Positions 1-10,599 of a stretch of DNA of 64,000 nucleotides are shown piece after piece. The stretch lies in the NCBI GenBank assembly GCA_024803745.1, contig JANJXV010000024.1:7410106-7474105 (forward strand), read 5' to 3'. Source of the DNA: Megascapheus bottae. Taxonomy: Eukaryota > Chordata > Mammalia > Rodentia > Geomyidae. Position 1 is the stretch's first letter, and the number at the start of each line of letters is the position of its first letter. The notes beneath the pieces were generated by a model. It saw only the letters and a program-made list of their open reading frames with translations, was not told the DNA's origin and did no database searches. Both the position numbers and the translations under genes were made by a program.

Positions 1-338
1 TTCCTCATACCTATTTTCTGTGAATTAGGGATTTGAAGAAAGTCATTAGTTTAGGTGCATACAAGTTGGAAAAGGTCAATTCTGAACTGAGTGGAAATTG
101 CTGATTACAGGGCAAAGATAGCATCCACGGGACCCAGAAGAAAATCAGAATAAGAAGTGGCTGCATCTAAAAATTCATTATCTGTGAAATTTTCTGAGCT
201 CTAATTTATGTAACATCATTTTTCCATGTCTATGGCAAAACAATAAATATTCTTCTTGCTCATTTCAAACAAAATATGGAATAACAACTTTTATTAAAGG
301 AATTACGAGGTACAAAAGTAATAAAATATTTATATTTT

Positions 339-462
339 ATGTTTTAACTTTTTTTGTCAGTCATGGGACTTGAACTTTGTGCCTGGGCATTGTCCCTGAG
401 CTCTTCAGCTCAAGGCTACCACTTTACCCCTTGAGCCACAGTGCCACTTCCATGTTTTAACT
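339..462 (-). mobile_element. Solitary right-monomer (Geo/dID-like) SINE with target duplication
   Basis: About 100 bp match only the right half of the dimeric SINEs of this window, read on the minus strand. The internal block matches the B1-type dimers (gagctcttcagctcaagg) rather than the ID-type. It is flanked by ATGTTTTAACT at 339-349 and 452-462, a perfect 11-bp target duplication, so the unit inserted by itself. The body starts at the monomer boundary (GGAAGTGG in sense). It could be a 5'-truncated dimer or an independently mobile monomer. Confidence 0.75.
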
Positions 463-465
463 CTT

Positions 466-860
466 AAAGTGGTTAGTATAATTTCAAATCATTGGAAAAC
501 ATTTTCAAACATGACTGTTACCAGAGGACATAGAATCAGAGTATAAAGATGGTCACTGAAGGAAAGTATGAATTTGGACGAAGAGGACTATGTTAAAGGG
601 TAGAAAATTGTGTCTATGTATGAGAAATAATAGCCTAGTACTCTTCAGTTCTAGTGGATAGCATGAAGGCTATAGTGAGCAATGTACTATATTCTATAGA
701 AATATGGTAAAAAAAAATAGATTTTAGTATTTGTAACAATCACAAAAGTAGTGAGTTGACCAATTATCTGGGCAGATTAAAGCATTATGTAGCATACATT
801 AAATATTTACCACTGACTATATATATTTATATATGGATGCATGCATATATATGTACTACA
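466..860. other. Unassigned AT-rich spacer
   Basis: No repeat family, splice-like structure or open frame of note was recognised here. A short TA-rich alternating stretch (atatatatttatatatgg and following) closes the segment. Confidence 0.5.
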
Positions 861-868
861 GTATTTAT

Positions 869-1180
869 AGAGAGAAGGAAGTGAAATAGAGAAGGAAGAT
901 CGGAGAATGAAGGAGGGCAGGGGAAGAAGGGAAGTAAGAGACAGAAAGAGAAGGAGATGGAGAGAGGAAAGGAAAGGGATAAAGGGAGAGGGAGAAAGAA
1001 AAATTTAAAAAGCGGGGAGAGAGAGAAGGGCAAAGAAGGGAGAGGGGAAAACAGGAAAAGATAGATGCGGAGGAGAAGGAGCAGAGAAAAAGAGAGGAAA
1101 AGAGTGGAAGAAAGGAAAAATAGAGAGGAAAAGCAAGACAAAACAAGGAAAGAGAAGGAAAGGGAGAGAGGGAGAAAGGG
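869..1180. repeat. Polypurine (GA-rich) low-complexity tract
   Basis: About 310 bp of the plus strand are almost entirely A and G, built from GGAGA, GAAAGG and GAGAGG variants with very few interruptions. The long minus-strand frames rich in Ser, Leu, Phe and Pro over this stretch are a by-product of the pyrimidine-rich complement and are not genes. Mirror-symmetric purine runs of this length can form triplex (H-DNA) structures in principle. Confidence 0.9.
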
Positions 1181-1229
1181 CATATTATGTAGAGCCTCCT
1201 CTCTTGAATTTTTTCAGAGATGTTGGAGG

Positions 1230-1864
1230 TAAACAAATCAACATTAATGAGAAATTATGGTTTTAAGAAAATAAAATGCAATAAAATGGCTACTAACTTT
1301 AAATCTGAATTTTACTTGTTAGATTATTATAATTTTTCCCTAAAAGAATTTTTCCTTCTTAGCATTACATCTGAATAAGGAAGGTTGCTTTTTGGTAGTT
1401 TATAGAACCTTAGGGTAGTTCAGGCTCCTTATATATTAATAGGTAGGCACTTGAGGCTGGATCTTATGATAGGGTTTAGTTTTCTAGCCCCAAGCAGCCT
1501 ACCAAAGTCAAATGTAGAGTTCCTAAGGACTGGAACTCTATCCTTAATTACCCTAAGGATAATTTGTCCCAAACACACTTAATGATTAATGTTAAATTAC
1601 ACTTCTTACTGTATTTACGCAAATAATCAGGCCAAACCCAATAAATCCACATTATTTTTGAGACTGAATAATTTAAGGTAGTAAAGGGGCATTATATGAA
1701 AGCTTTGTTTCAGAATGTTAACAGGGGACTTCTTTGTATTATCAGAACAATAGTTCAATTGCTTTTGTACTATTTTACTCTTCTTTGTAAATTGCAGCTA
1801 ACTGATGGATATGTTAAAATCTGACATGTTTGGTGGAGATTTAATTGACTTCCTTTCTACTGCT
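1230..1864. other. Unassigned AT-rich spacer
   Basis: I see no recognisable repeat or gene. The sequence is AT-rich and CpG-poor, like most of the window. Confidence 0.5.
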
Positions 1865-1865
1865 G

Positions 1866-2086
1866 AAAAACTGGTTTGGTTGCCAGGAGTTTGGCTTAGT
1901 GGTAGACAGCTTGCCTAGCATGCATGAAGACCCGGGTTCAATTCCTTGGTACCACATACTTAGAAAAAGTCAGAAGTGGTGCTGAGGATCAGGTGGTAGA
2001 TTTCTGGCCTTGAGAAAAATCCAAGGACAGTCCTCAGGCCCTGAGCTTAAGCCCAGGACTGGCAAAAAAAAAGAAAAAAAACTGGT
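1866..2086 (+). mobile_element. IDL-Geo-like dimeric SINE, sense
   Basis: The left half is ID/tRNA-Ala-like with A box (tggcttagtggtaga) and B box (gggttcaattcc). The right half contains the second tRNA-like unit ending gcccaggactggc and an A-rich tail (about 2064-2080). AAAAACTGGT at 1866-1875 and 2077-2086 is a perfect 10-bp target duplication, confirming a retrotransposed insertion on the plus strand. Confidence 0.9.
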
Positions 2087-2334
2087 GACTTCCTTCCTTA
2101 TGATTGGACTCTGTCTTGTTACCTGGAACAACCTGTCATAATCTGAACAAGTTTCTGATCTAAATTTCCTTCAATATGCAGCTAGTACCTGCAAGATGAA
2201 TGTTGCAACTTTTCTCCTCAACTTGGCATCAATAAGAGCAAATTTCTCTCTGAAGATCCTCACTGACATTTCAGGGTGTTCTGTGATTGGCTTTTCACCT
2301 CAAGATTTGATTTTTACCTGAGGGACTCACTGAC

Positions 2335-2580
2335 CACTACAGAAGCCCTCGCACGTGATGCTGCCTATTGCTAGTCTGAGGATTGTGGTTCAAAGCTGCC
2401 CAGAGAGAAAAGACCCCATGAGACTCATTTCCAATTCACTACTTTAAAAAACTAGAAGTGGTTCTGTGGTTCAAAATGTAGAGCCCTAGCCTTGAGCAAA
2501 ATTACTCAGACATAGCTCCCAAGCCTAGCAGACATAGCTCCCAGGCCTAGCATTAAAGCCGCACTACTCACTAAAAGAAA
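2335..2580 (+). mobile_element. Old B1-dID-like dimeric SINE, sense
   Basis: A diverged B1-type left half (aggattgtggttcaaagctg, then gagactcatttccaattcac) is followed by the shared right half (gaagtggttctgtggttcaa ... ccctagccttgagcaaaa). The right half carries an internal 22-bp tandem duplication (cagacatagctcccaagcctag and a near copy, about 2507-2550). The divergence indicates an old insertion. Confidence 0.75.
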
Positions 2581-2747
2581 ATGAAAAAAGAAATAAAGGA
2601 TTCCATAAAATTTGTCAGTTACTTCCTTGTTTACCTGTGATCTTGATCTTTTTTTCTTTGGCTTGGATATTTGAGGAAGCTTGGCACAAATCACTTTCCA
2701 TTTTACCTCTAGCCAGCTCTCCACTCTATCACATATATGCTTTTCTG

Positions 2748-2938
2748 AGTTTTTTTTAGGCAGTCCTGGGGCTTGAACTCAGAGCCTGAGCACTGTCCTT
2801 GGGCTTTCTCAAGGGTAGAGCTCTACCACTTAAGCCATACCACCACTTTTGGCTTTGTCTATGTGGTGTGAAAGAATCCAACCTTGGTCTTCATGCATGC
2901 TAGGTAAGCACTCTATCATTCCACCAAACTCTAGGCCA
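2748..2938 (-). mobile_element. IDL-Geo-like dimeric SINE, antisense
   Basis: The reverse complement of the window's commonest SINE: T-run, right monomer (gcagtcctggggcttgaact), then the ID-like left monomer ending near ccaaactctaggcc. The left-half B box is degraded, so the copy is moderately old. Confidence 0.85.
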
Positions 2939-3350
2939 GTGAATGGCTAACTCTTATGGGAGCAGGATGGTTCTGCTGAGAGGAGATAAACATAGTTTAT
3001 ACAGCTGAATAGCAGATGCTTCCTTAGCAGTAGAACAATACCACAGTGAATCCCTACTTAATCCTGTGACTTAATCTGTTTTTTGTTTGTTTGTTTATTT
3101 TTCCTGCAGAAACACTCTCATTGACTGATAAGGGACTCTGCTCTTGCATCAGTCTGAATGAAATGACCTCCTAATTGTCAGACACATGTCCTCTCAGTTT
3201 GGAAAGGAATCCCAGTGTGCCAGGGGGATTCCATGCTAGAGGAACATTCATTTCTTTTCCTCCTCACTTCCTGAAGAAGAGGCATAGAAGCAAAAAGATA
3301 CCAGATCAAGGAATCACTCACTACACACAACCATGACAGGCTTTTAACAT

Positions 3351-3595
3351 ATTCTTTTGCCAGGTACTTGTGGTGGCTCACACTTGTAATCCTAGCTACT
3401 GCGGAAGCTGAAAATTGCTGATGATGGTTGGAAGCCAGGAATGGACAGAAAAGTCTACAAGATTCTTTATTTCTAATTAAGCACCCAAAAGGCCAGACTT
3501 AGAGCTGTGACCCAAATAGTAGAAAGCTCAGAGCCAGCTCCCAGGCCCTAATTCATGGCCCATGACCAGGACCATAAAAGAAAAAAAAATTCTTT
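3351..3595 (+). mobile_element. B1-dID-like dimeric SINE, sense
   Basis: The left half starts with the B1/7SL hallmark gtggtggctcacacttgtaa and continues tcctagctactgcggaagct. The right half is a diverged tRNA-like monomer followed by an A-run at 3579-3589. ATTCTTT at 3351-3357 and 3589-3595 is a short probable target duplication. Confidence 0.85.
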
Positions 3596-3824
3596 GGAAA
3601 GCATTTCTGTTAGAGTTATGAAAAAGCCAATGCAAAGGGTTTTATTTTAAGCTGATAATATTACTTCCAAATCAATGACCATTTTTGTATTTTAATATTA
3701 CTCATTTATTGCATGCTTGTGAATTTTTGGTAATATCCCAATACTAGACTAAGTAGGGGAACTGGAGAAAGAAGACAATCACATTGAAGATCCAGTAAGT
3801 ATTAAGTCTGAACTAGATATCTGT

Positions 3825-4120
3825 AGTCATTTGATCCGTTCAATAGCCTGAGTAACATAGGTATTATCTTTATTTGAGAGGAAGGGATTGAGGGAAGTGG
3901 TAACTCTGACTTCTACTCAGGATTATAGATCTAGGAACAAACAGACTTTCATGTTCTTTCCACAACTTCCTTGTTTTCAGATTCAATCCTTCAGGAATTA
4001 GTTACTATCTTATTTATTTATCAAATCAATGAATACAGAGTACCAAGCATATCAAATTACTATCCTATTAATTTCATAACTCCTTAAGACAAAGAGAGGA
4101 TCTGCGTCTTCTACTCAGCT
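3825..4120 (-). repeat. Probable MIR-like ancient SINE remnants, antisense
   Basis: Sequence around 3825-3945 (cctgagtaacataggtatta, then a weak gaggaaactgaggc-like block) resembles the antisense core and end of MIR. A second weak match lies at about 4065-4120. Both are diverged, and the call needs a profile search. Confidence 0.4.
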
Positions 4121-4124
4121 AGCA

Positions 4125-4950
4125 TAAATACATCGTCAAAGCATACTATGCATTCCAAAAGATAACACTAAAAAAATGAAAGTTTTTTCTTTCAGATATC
4201 AAACTCGATGATTTTTGGTATGAATCAGCATTCACATTAACAAACAGAGATAAATGAAGAATGACATCAAAACCAAAGTCCTTGACTCAGAGTTATCAGA
4301 AAGTTTAAATTATTTGACATATTTGATCAGAAAACATTGCCTTATAGGACAGCTCTGGGGAAGACATGAGTGGGTTACGAAGAAAGATACATTTATGTCT
4401 GAAGGATTTGTCTTTACAACACTGCAAAATATCCTTGGGCCCAAACATAAGAGAGCTCATCTGGCCTAATTGGCTCTTCAAGCAATTGTGAAGCTGCTTC
4501 TTGAACACTTGTCTGGGCTTGCCTGTGCAGGTTGGGCTCAGATCTCCTCTCCCCTGCCCCCTGGGTCCAATTCTGTCTTTCTAATCCTGCTGATGGGAGA
4601 GTTTCTCCAGCCCAGTGAACAGATAATAGTCCTGCATTCCCTTTATCAACAGTGACATTCTGATTAAATAATACATGAACATGGAAATAAATCCATTCTA
4701 TATGCTAGTGGAGATTATACACTGACAGTCCAGCATTCTGAAAGTTAGAGGCTGTTTCTCAATATCAGCAAAATAAAGGCTTCTACTTTACTTGTTTGAG
4801 GCTATCATTTTCCAGCCCACTTCACTGCTTCCTCTCACATGAGTCTTGGAATAAAGCTATAGTTTCACAACTTCCAATTACATGGCATGAAGGAAGGATC
4901 TATGTGATTATTAGCTTGCATATATGACTGGAGATAAGGCATCTACCTTC
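4125..4950. other. Unassigned spacer
   Basis: No recognised repeat. Short open frames occur (for example on the plus strand at 4254-4469 and 4470-4655) but show no family resemblance or splice context, and I treat them as chance. Confidence 0.5.
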
Positions 4951-4953
4951 TAC

Positions 4954-5179
4954 CAGCCATTATTATTATTATTATTATTGCCAGTCCTGGGCTTGGGCTC
5001 AGGACTTGAGCACTGTCCTTGGGCTTTCTCAAGGCTAGAGCTCTACCACTTGAGCCTCAGCACCACTTCCGGTTTTTTGCTATGTATGTGGGGTACCGAG
5101 GAATTGAACCTGGGTCTTCGTGCATGCTAGGCAAGCACTCTACCACTAGGCCAAACTCCCGGCCCTGGCAGCCATTATT
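4954..5179 (-). mobile_element. IDL-Geo-like dimeric SINE, antisense, with (AAT)n tail
   Basis: A well-preserved copy with both monomers, ending ccaaactcccggcc. Its 3' tail has become a trinucleotide repeat: (ATT)n on the plus strand at 4961-4979. CAGCCATTATT at 4954-4964 and 5169-5179 is an 11-bp target duplication; the upstream copy merges into the microsatellite. Confidence 0.92.
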
Positions 5180-5184
5180 TTTAA

Positions 5185-6540
5185 TTGTCTTGCAGATAGT
5201 TATACATTATGATAGGGGGCAGAGAATGAAAGCTTTTATGGCCATACAAATGTAGGTTTTGCAGCCTGGCAGACTGCTAGAGGAATAGAGTAATCGTTGG
5301 AGATGGTTCATAAGTAGAGGAGGAAAAACAGTTTTGAAAAACTAGCAATGCTTAAATAAAATAGCAATAATAAGTATAAATAATAAAATAAAACTATCAA
5401 TGCTTGAAAATAACAAGAGAAAAGTATTTCTTTAGGTAGAAATAAAAACACTAAATGTCCATAAGTAATTTGAAGATTTCAGTTTATAAAAAATTAATTC
5501 ATTAAAAAGATTAATAAATTCTTCTGTAAGTTAAGGACTTGCAATTGGCTCTTTCCAGTGTGCTAGCATGTGGGGCTGTTATTTTAGATGCTCCTGGTGC
5601 CATCTAGTGAGTAAAATAGATAAAAGCACTTAAATTTGACCCATAAGCTTTGTGCACCCAGAAAGCTGCTTTGGAAAAGTAGGAAGTAGAGCCATCTCCA
5701 GTAACTCTTTGAAGTTTGCTCTGGGACCATAAAAAAATCATAATGTAACCTTGATATGACTTTAGCATCATTCACATCATGAGATAGGCATCTTGCAATC
5801 GATTTCAATTGTATCTTTACCTTTGAAATATTTATCTATTGTGACTATAATTTTCTCTTCAAATATATTTTACATACCTTTCTTACTAGAATTAGTGGAA
5901 CCAGAATGCCTATTGAAACATGGAAATTAGGAAGAAATGAAATAACACATAAGACTACTTAATGTTTCAATTAGAAACATGATACTTTATAATGAAAGAA
6001 AAAGATGGGATGCTTTCTTCCTGAAAAGAGACTCTTGATAAATGAATGATATTTCTTCCAGAACAAGGGCACATTAAATAGAGAAGGAAGTGGCTTTCCA
6101 AAGGTTGAAAATAATGAGAAGAAGAGGATCTGAATGTATAAAAATGTGTGTTTTGAGCTTTTTAAATCACAAATAACTTCTCAAAAAGTTATGGAAAATA
6201 AAAATACATGAACTTGTCATATATTATATAAAGAAGATATATTATTGGAGGAGAAAATATTATATAGAGGCATAAAATGCTTCAGTGTTTTCTTTGACAT
6301 ATTCTTTCATAAACCCAGATCAAGTACAGCAGAACTGAAGCTGTGGAAATCTGATCTGAACATCAAGGTGTCTGGGCAGTTCTTAAACATAGATGGCCAA
6401 GCAAAGCCCAATGGCATGCATTTAAGCATTGATTGCTTGGCTACTTTTGTAGCTCAAATATGGACTTTTCCTATGCTCAGAATTTGAGGGAGGAAATGAA
6501 TATGACAAACAACTGTACGATGGATTTATTTGTTTGTTTT
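5185..6540. other. Unassigned AT-rich spacer
   Basis: No repeat or gene is recognised. A short motif at about 5600-5612 (TGCCATCTAGTGA) resembles the core of a CTCF site but is only a weak match. Confidence 0.45.
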
Positions 6541-6551
6541 TTATTTATATT

Positions 6552-6741
6552 TGCCAGTCCTGGGGCTTGAACTCAGGGCCTGGGCACTGTCTCTGAGCTT
6601 CTTTTGGTCAAGGCTAGCACTCTACCACTCGAGTCACAGCATCACTTACAGTCTTTTCTGTGTATGTGATACCGAGGAATCAAACCCAGGGTTTTGTGCT
6701 TGCTAGTCAAGCACGCTACCACGAGGCCAAACTCCCAACCT
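6552..6741 (-). mobile_element. IDL-Geo-like dimeric SINE, antisense
   Basis: Complete dimer on the minus strand: right monomer (gccagtcctggggcttgaac), linker, then left monomer ending aggccaaactcccaacc. The internal part of the right monomer (gagcttcttttggtcaaggc) differs from the common IDL-Geo form, pointing to a distinct subfamily or mutation. Confidence 0.88.
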
Positions 6742-6892
6742 GATTACTATGGATATAGACATTTCCCCTTTTGTTTTGGCAAGAAGGCTGTATAGGTACA
6801 ATGAAATGACTCTTTATAAACTAGTGAAGTAAACCATAAGAAACAGAAATATAATTATTTTGTTAGTCTAAACCCTTGAAACTATTCATGAT

Positions 6893-7745
6893 CTCTAAAA
6901 AAAAAAAAAAAACCCAAAAAACAAGGGGATGTGGCCAGGAGGGATCACTACTACACTGTTGGTGGGAGTGCAAACTCGTTCAACCACTATGGAAAGCAGT
7001 ATGGCAGTTCCTCAAAAGACTAAACATAGAGCTCCCCTATGACTTAGCAATTCCACTACTTGGCATTTACTCAATCATCCAGAAACAAGGACATACTAAA
7101 TCCTCTACCACAACGATGTTCATTGCAGCACTATTTAGCATAGCAAAGATATGGAACCAACCCAGATGTCCCTCAGTTGATGAGTGGATCAACAAGATGT
7201 GGTATTTATACACAATGGAATTCTATGCTGCAGTCAGAAAGAATGACATCACCCCATTTGTAAGGAAATGGAAAGACTTAGAAAAAATCATATTAGTGAA
7301 ATAAGCCAGATTCAAAGGAACATAGACTCAATGGTTTCCCCTCATTTGTCATAAGAAGTGGAAACCTTGGGCTCTCCTAGCAGAAATTCACAATAGAACA
7401 AAATATAGATACATGAGGCCATTTAGTATGATATTAAATGAAAGGACCTCCAGGATATAGAAACAAAAGCCATATAATGAGTGATTGTTATCCTTAATGT
7501 ACTATGTTATCTCTCATCTCTTTTGCTGTCACTTGGTTATCTCATATTGATACAAAATTTCACCTTGTTATCTGATATATTTTATATATGTTTAATTGGT
7601 TATTAGAAATAGGAGAGGGAAGGGGGGAAATCAAGATGTGAAGGAGAGAGGGGGAAGGAAATGGGGACCATGACATGAGAAAGGGTATCAATTTTTCTGA
7701 AGCAATGTACCTTCTATTATTTACAATAAAAATATGTGAAAAAAA
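6893..7745 (+). mobile_element. 5'-truncated LINE-1, sense
   Basis: About 0.85 kb of L1 3' end. It begins inside the ORF2 C-terminal region (see the separate pseudogene entry) and runs through a purine-rich 3' UTR (ggagagggaaggggggaaat at about 7611) to AATAAAAATATG and a short A-run near 7745. AAAAAACAA near both ends may be the target duplication, but the A-richness makes this uncertain. The 5' truncation is typical of L1 retrotransposition. Confidence 0.93.
6922..7304 (+). pseudogene. LINE-1 ORF2p C-terminal fragment
   Basis: The frame encodes the cysteine-containing C-terminal segment of L1 ORF2p, the endonuclease/reverse transcriptase that drives target-primed retrotransposition. Recognisable landmarks are [44 protein letters not shown] and MWYLYTMEFYAAV. 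About 127 codons remain open. The endonuclease and reverse transcriptase domains are absent, so it cannot be functional. It stops early after EKIILVK: the copy at 17.5 kb reads on through SEVSQTQRNIG, and loss of one A near 7293 explains the difference. The upstream A-run, which extends the open frame to 6876, is not L1 coding sequence. Confidence 0.92.
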
Positions 7746-7749
7746 CAAA

Positions 7750-8940
7750 TGGAAAAATAATTTTAAAAAACCATTTGGAATTTGAGAAATCGGAATATTT
7801 TTTACATTTATTTACATAAAAGCTACATTATTTGTATATAAATTCAACCTCTCTTAATAAGTAACAGATTTTCTAATTTAAATAAATTGATCAAGTGTAT
7901 CTTTGTAATAACAGAATTTAACAGTAGGTGTGAACTTTCCTTATCAGCTGAGTGTAAAAGGCTTCTCAGGATGTTTCTTGATCCTTTTCAAATCTGATAT
8001 TCAAAATGCTTTTGCTAGAGCAGGGCTCTGGAGATGCATATTTGTAATCCCAGCTACGTAGGAGGTTGAGATCTGGAAGATCACAGGAATGATATGTCCT
8101 TCAGACTTACTTTCATACTTATTACTGTCCTTTAAGTACAGAGCTCAAGATTATCATGCTTAGTGCTGGTAATTCAGAGGAAAATGGGGTTCGTAAGAAG
8201 TTGAGAGATTAAAAAAATCTGTCCTTTCTAAGTATGATTTAAATATTAGTACAAGGGACCTGAGTTCTATTATTTATAGAGCATGAACTTTGAGGAATAA
8301 AATACTACATGTTCCAGTACATTTAAAAATGATCTGTGCTAGCATAATTATTTCCTCTTCAATGTCAAGCCCCACAGGTGTTTATAATGGAATTCAAATC
8401 AGCGGCCTGTTAAAGGCTGGATGCAGTTATAGCCATTACTCATCCTGCTTCTAGACTGTTCTTATTGAAGGGCTGATATTATATAAGAGGATATTGTTGA
8501 AGGATATTATATAAGAGGATATCCTGAAGCCTTTGCTACTTGGAAAGGTTGCCTAAGATTAGCCACTCAGTTTTGCTAGAATTTCTTTCCTTCTCTGCAG
8601 AATGAAAGGGATGGTATCCCAGGATGGCTGGGACTCTGGGGAGCTTCAATAAGAGCATTCTTACTGAAGTGTTTATTGAGGCATCGGCAATGAGTGTTCA
8701 TTTGTGCTTGGCTTTCTTTTTCTGATTAAAAGAAAATGAAGTTATTGAAATGAAAATGTTATGCGAATTTACAAGCAGTGTTTTGTTTTCTTAAAAGAAA
8801 ATCATAGTACTTTCATTTTATACAGCATATTTAAATTTTTTTGGCAGTTTAAAGTGTAATCAGGGATTTAAGAAATTTAAGAAACACGTTGACTTTTGCT
8901 AATATTTTAGTTTGCTCTTGTTAAATGGTAGATGGAGACA
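7750..8940. other. Spacer with one old B1-like remnant and a small tandem duplication
   Basis: At about 8005-8110 the plus strand reads atttgtaatcccagctacgt followed by aggaggttgagatc, a diverged B1 (7SL-derived) block. At 8473-8521 a 20-bp unit (gatattatataagaggatat) occurs twice with an 8-bp spacer. The rest is unassigned. Confidence 0.55.
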
Positions 8941-8949
8941 TATCAAATG

Positions 8950-9168
8950 GAAAAGAGCTTTATTTTTTTTCCCCTGTCCTGGGCTTGAGCTCAGGACCTA
9001 AGCACTGTTATTGGACTTTCTCAAGAAGGCTAGAGCTCTACCACTTGAGTCTCAGCACCACTTCCAGATTTCTATGTATGTGGTACTGAGGAATCGAACC
9101 TGGGTCTTCATACCTGCTAGGCAAGCACTCTACCACTAGGCCAAACTCTCTGCCCAGAAAAGAGCTTT
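8950..9168 (-). mobile_element. IDL-Geo-like dimeric SINE, antisense, with target duplication
   Basis: Complete dimer on the minus strand. GAAAAGAGCTTT at 8950-8961 and 9157-9168 is a perfect 12-bp target duplication. The T-run at 8961-8970 is the tail. Confidence 0.93.
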
Positions 9169-9268
9169 TGAACATTCAGTGAATCATGACTTGGTAGTCT
9201 CCAGAGTACAGGTGATTCATGATTCCAACATAAGGGTTGACTTTTATAAGATAGGCAGAGAAGCAAGG

Positions 9269-9271
<3 letters not shown>

Positions 9272-9319
<48 letters not shown>
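9272..9319. repeat. (AC)24 microsatellite
   Basis: Uninterrupted dinucleotide repeat. Frames across it translate to alternating Cys-Val or His-Thr and are artefacts. Alternating purine-pyrimidine DNA of this length can adopt Z-DNA. Confidence 0.98.
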
Positions 9320-9321
<2 letters not shown>

Positions 9322-9324
9322 ACT

Positions 9325-9990
9325 TGTATGGTGCAAATGCAGCAGTACTTTTCATGGGATCGTCCTGATGCAATGTCTCCAGTGAGAGCTTCTTTGGAGG
9401 TCTCCTATTATCTTCTTACCATTCAGACTGAGTTGGTTTTCGATTTGCTTACATGGAAACCTAGGGTGCAAGAACTGCCTCAGCCTAATACCCTCGATGA
9501 ATTTTGCTTAACACCTTTATTCTGTTGCTTACAAAGTCATTGTATATATTATCTGTTTCCACATGTATCTGTAACATGTAGATCTGAAAAAAAATTATTA
9601 CAAATCTCTGCTGCCAATTTCTAATTGGCTGATAGTAAGTTCAGGTAAACAATTTGGTAGAGTCAGACTTTTCACAGCTTCCTGAAACCATATTCTCTTA
9701 CACGATGGACCATATTTACTACATAGAGAAAATTTCACTAGGAGCTTGAAAGCTAATCTACAGCCCTGGGAAGCACTCTGGGGATTAGGACACACGTTGT
9801 GTGAAGCCATCCCTGGGCCAACACCCACCTACCTCCACGTCTGGAGGACTTGGGATTGTAAGAATGTACCATTGTGTCCAGTCCTGAAAATAACTTTGTT
9901 ATTTATTTACATATTTACTTATATATTTATGGGGAATTGAGGAGTAGATTTAGAGTCTCAAGTGTTGCGGGCACATCTGTACCTTGCATT
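9325..9990. other. Unassigned spacer
   Basis: No repeat is recognised. A 98-codon plus-strand frame (9328-9624) has no recognisable domain and no flanking exon signals. Confidence 0.45.
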
Positions 9991-10218
9991 ACTTTCCTCA
10001 TTTCCTTTCTTTTTCTTTCTTTCTTCCCATCCATTTTCCTCCCTTCCTCCCTCTCTTCCTCCATTTCTTCATTCTTTCTTTCCTTCCATCCTACTTTCCT
10101 TCTTTCTTGCTGTTACTGGGACTTAAACTCAAGGCTTAATCTTTGTCTCTGAGTTCTTTTACTCAAAGCTAGTGGTCCAACATTTTGAGCCACAACTCAG
10201 CTTCATTTTCAGCTTAGG
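9991..10218 (-). mobile_element. Right-monomer SINE remnant with expanded pyrimidine tail
   Basis: 10108-10218 is the antisense right monomer (actgggacttaaactcaagg ... ttttgagccacaac). The C/T-rich stretch at 9991-10107, built of TTCC and TTTC units, lies where the 3' tail of a minus-strand SINE should be, and is probably a tail that expanded into a GA/CT microsatellite. Confidence 0.65.
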
Positions 10219-10284
10219 CATTTGTATTTTGTGTATAACTGTGGTCTCAGTTGTATTTAGTAGGAGGAATTAGACACTAGATGT

Positions 10285-10395
10285 ACTTTATCTAGGTGTG
10301 GTAAACCCAGAATGTAGGTGGCAGAAGCAAATTCAGGGCCAGTCATGGATACATATCAAGACCCTCTCTCAACAAAAGAATGAAAGAAAAGGAAC
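10285..10395 (+). mobile_element. B1-like monomer remnant, sense
   Basis: The end of the block, caagaccctctctcaacaaa, matches the 3' end of B1 (gaccctgtctcaaaa), and ggtggcagaagcaaattcag matches the middle. It is followed by an A-rich tail (gaatgaaagaaaagg). Diverged and without a right monomer. Confidence 0.6.
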
Positions 10396-10599
10396 CAACA
10401 ACAACAAAGTCAACAAGCAAGCAAACAAAGACAGATTATTACTTTCTGTATCTAATAATCAAATCCAACACTACTTTGACAGTATCCCTTGCTGCTGATA
10501 GGGCTCTGCAGCTTTTTAAATTTTTTAATAAGGAGTTCTTACTAAGTAGCTTTTATTCTATGCTATATTTCACTTACAAACATTAAAATTTGTCAAACA

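Noticed and set aside
827..1236. Long minus-strand frames rich in Ser, Leu, Phe and Pro
   Set aside because: They translate the complement of a polypurine tract. Any frame through such DNA is open because stop codons are rare in it.
9117..9385. Frames encoding alternating Cys-Val or His-Thr
   Set aside because: Pure (AC)n microsatellite with flanking SINE sequence. The same applies to the frames at 20646-20898.
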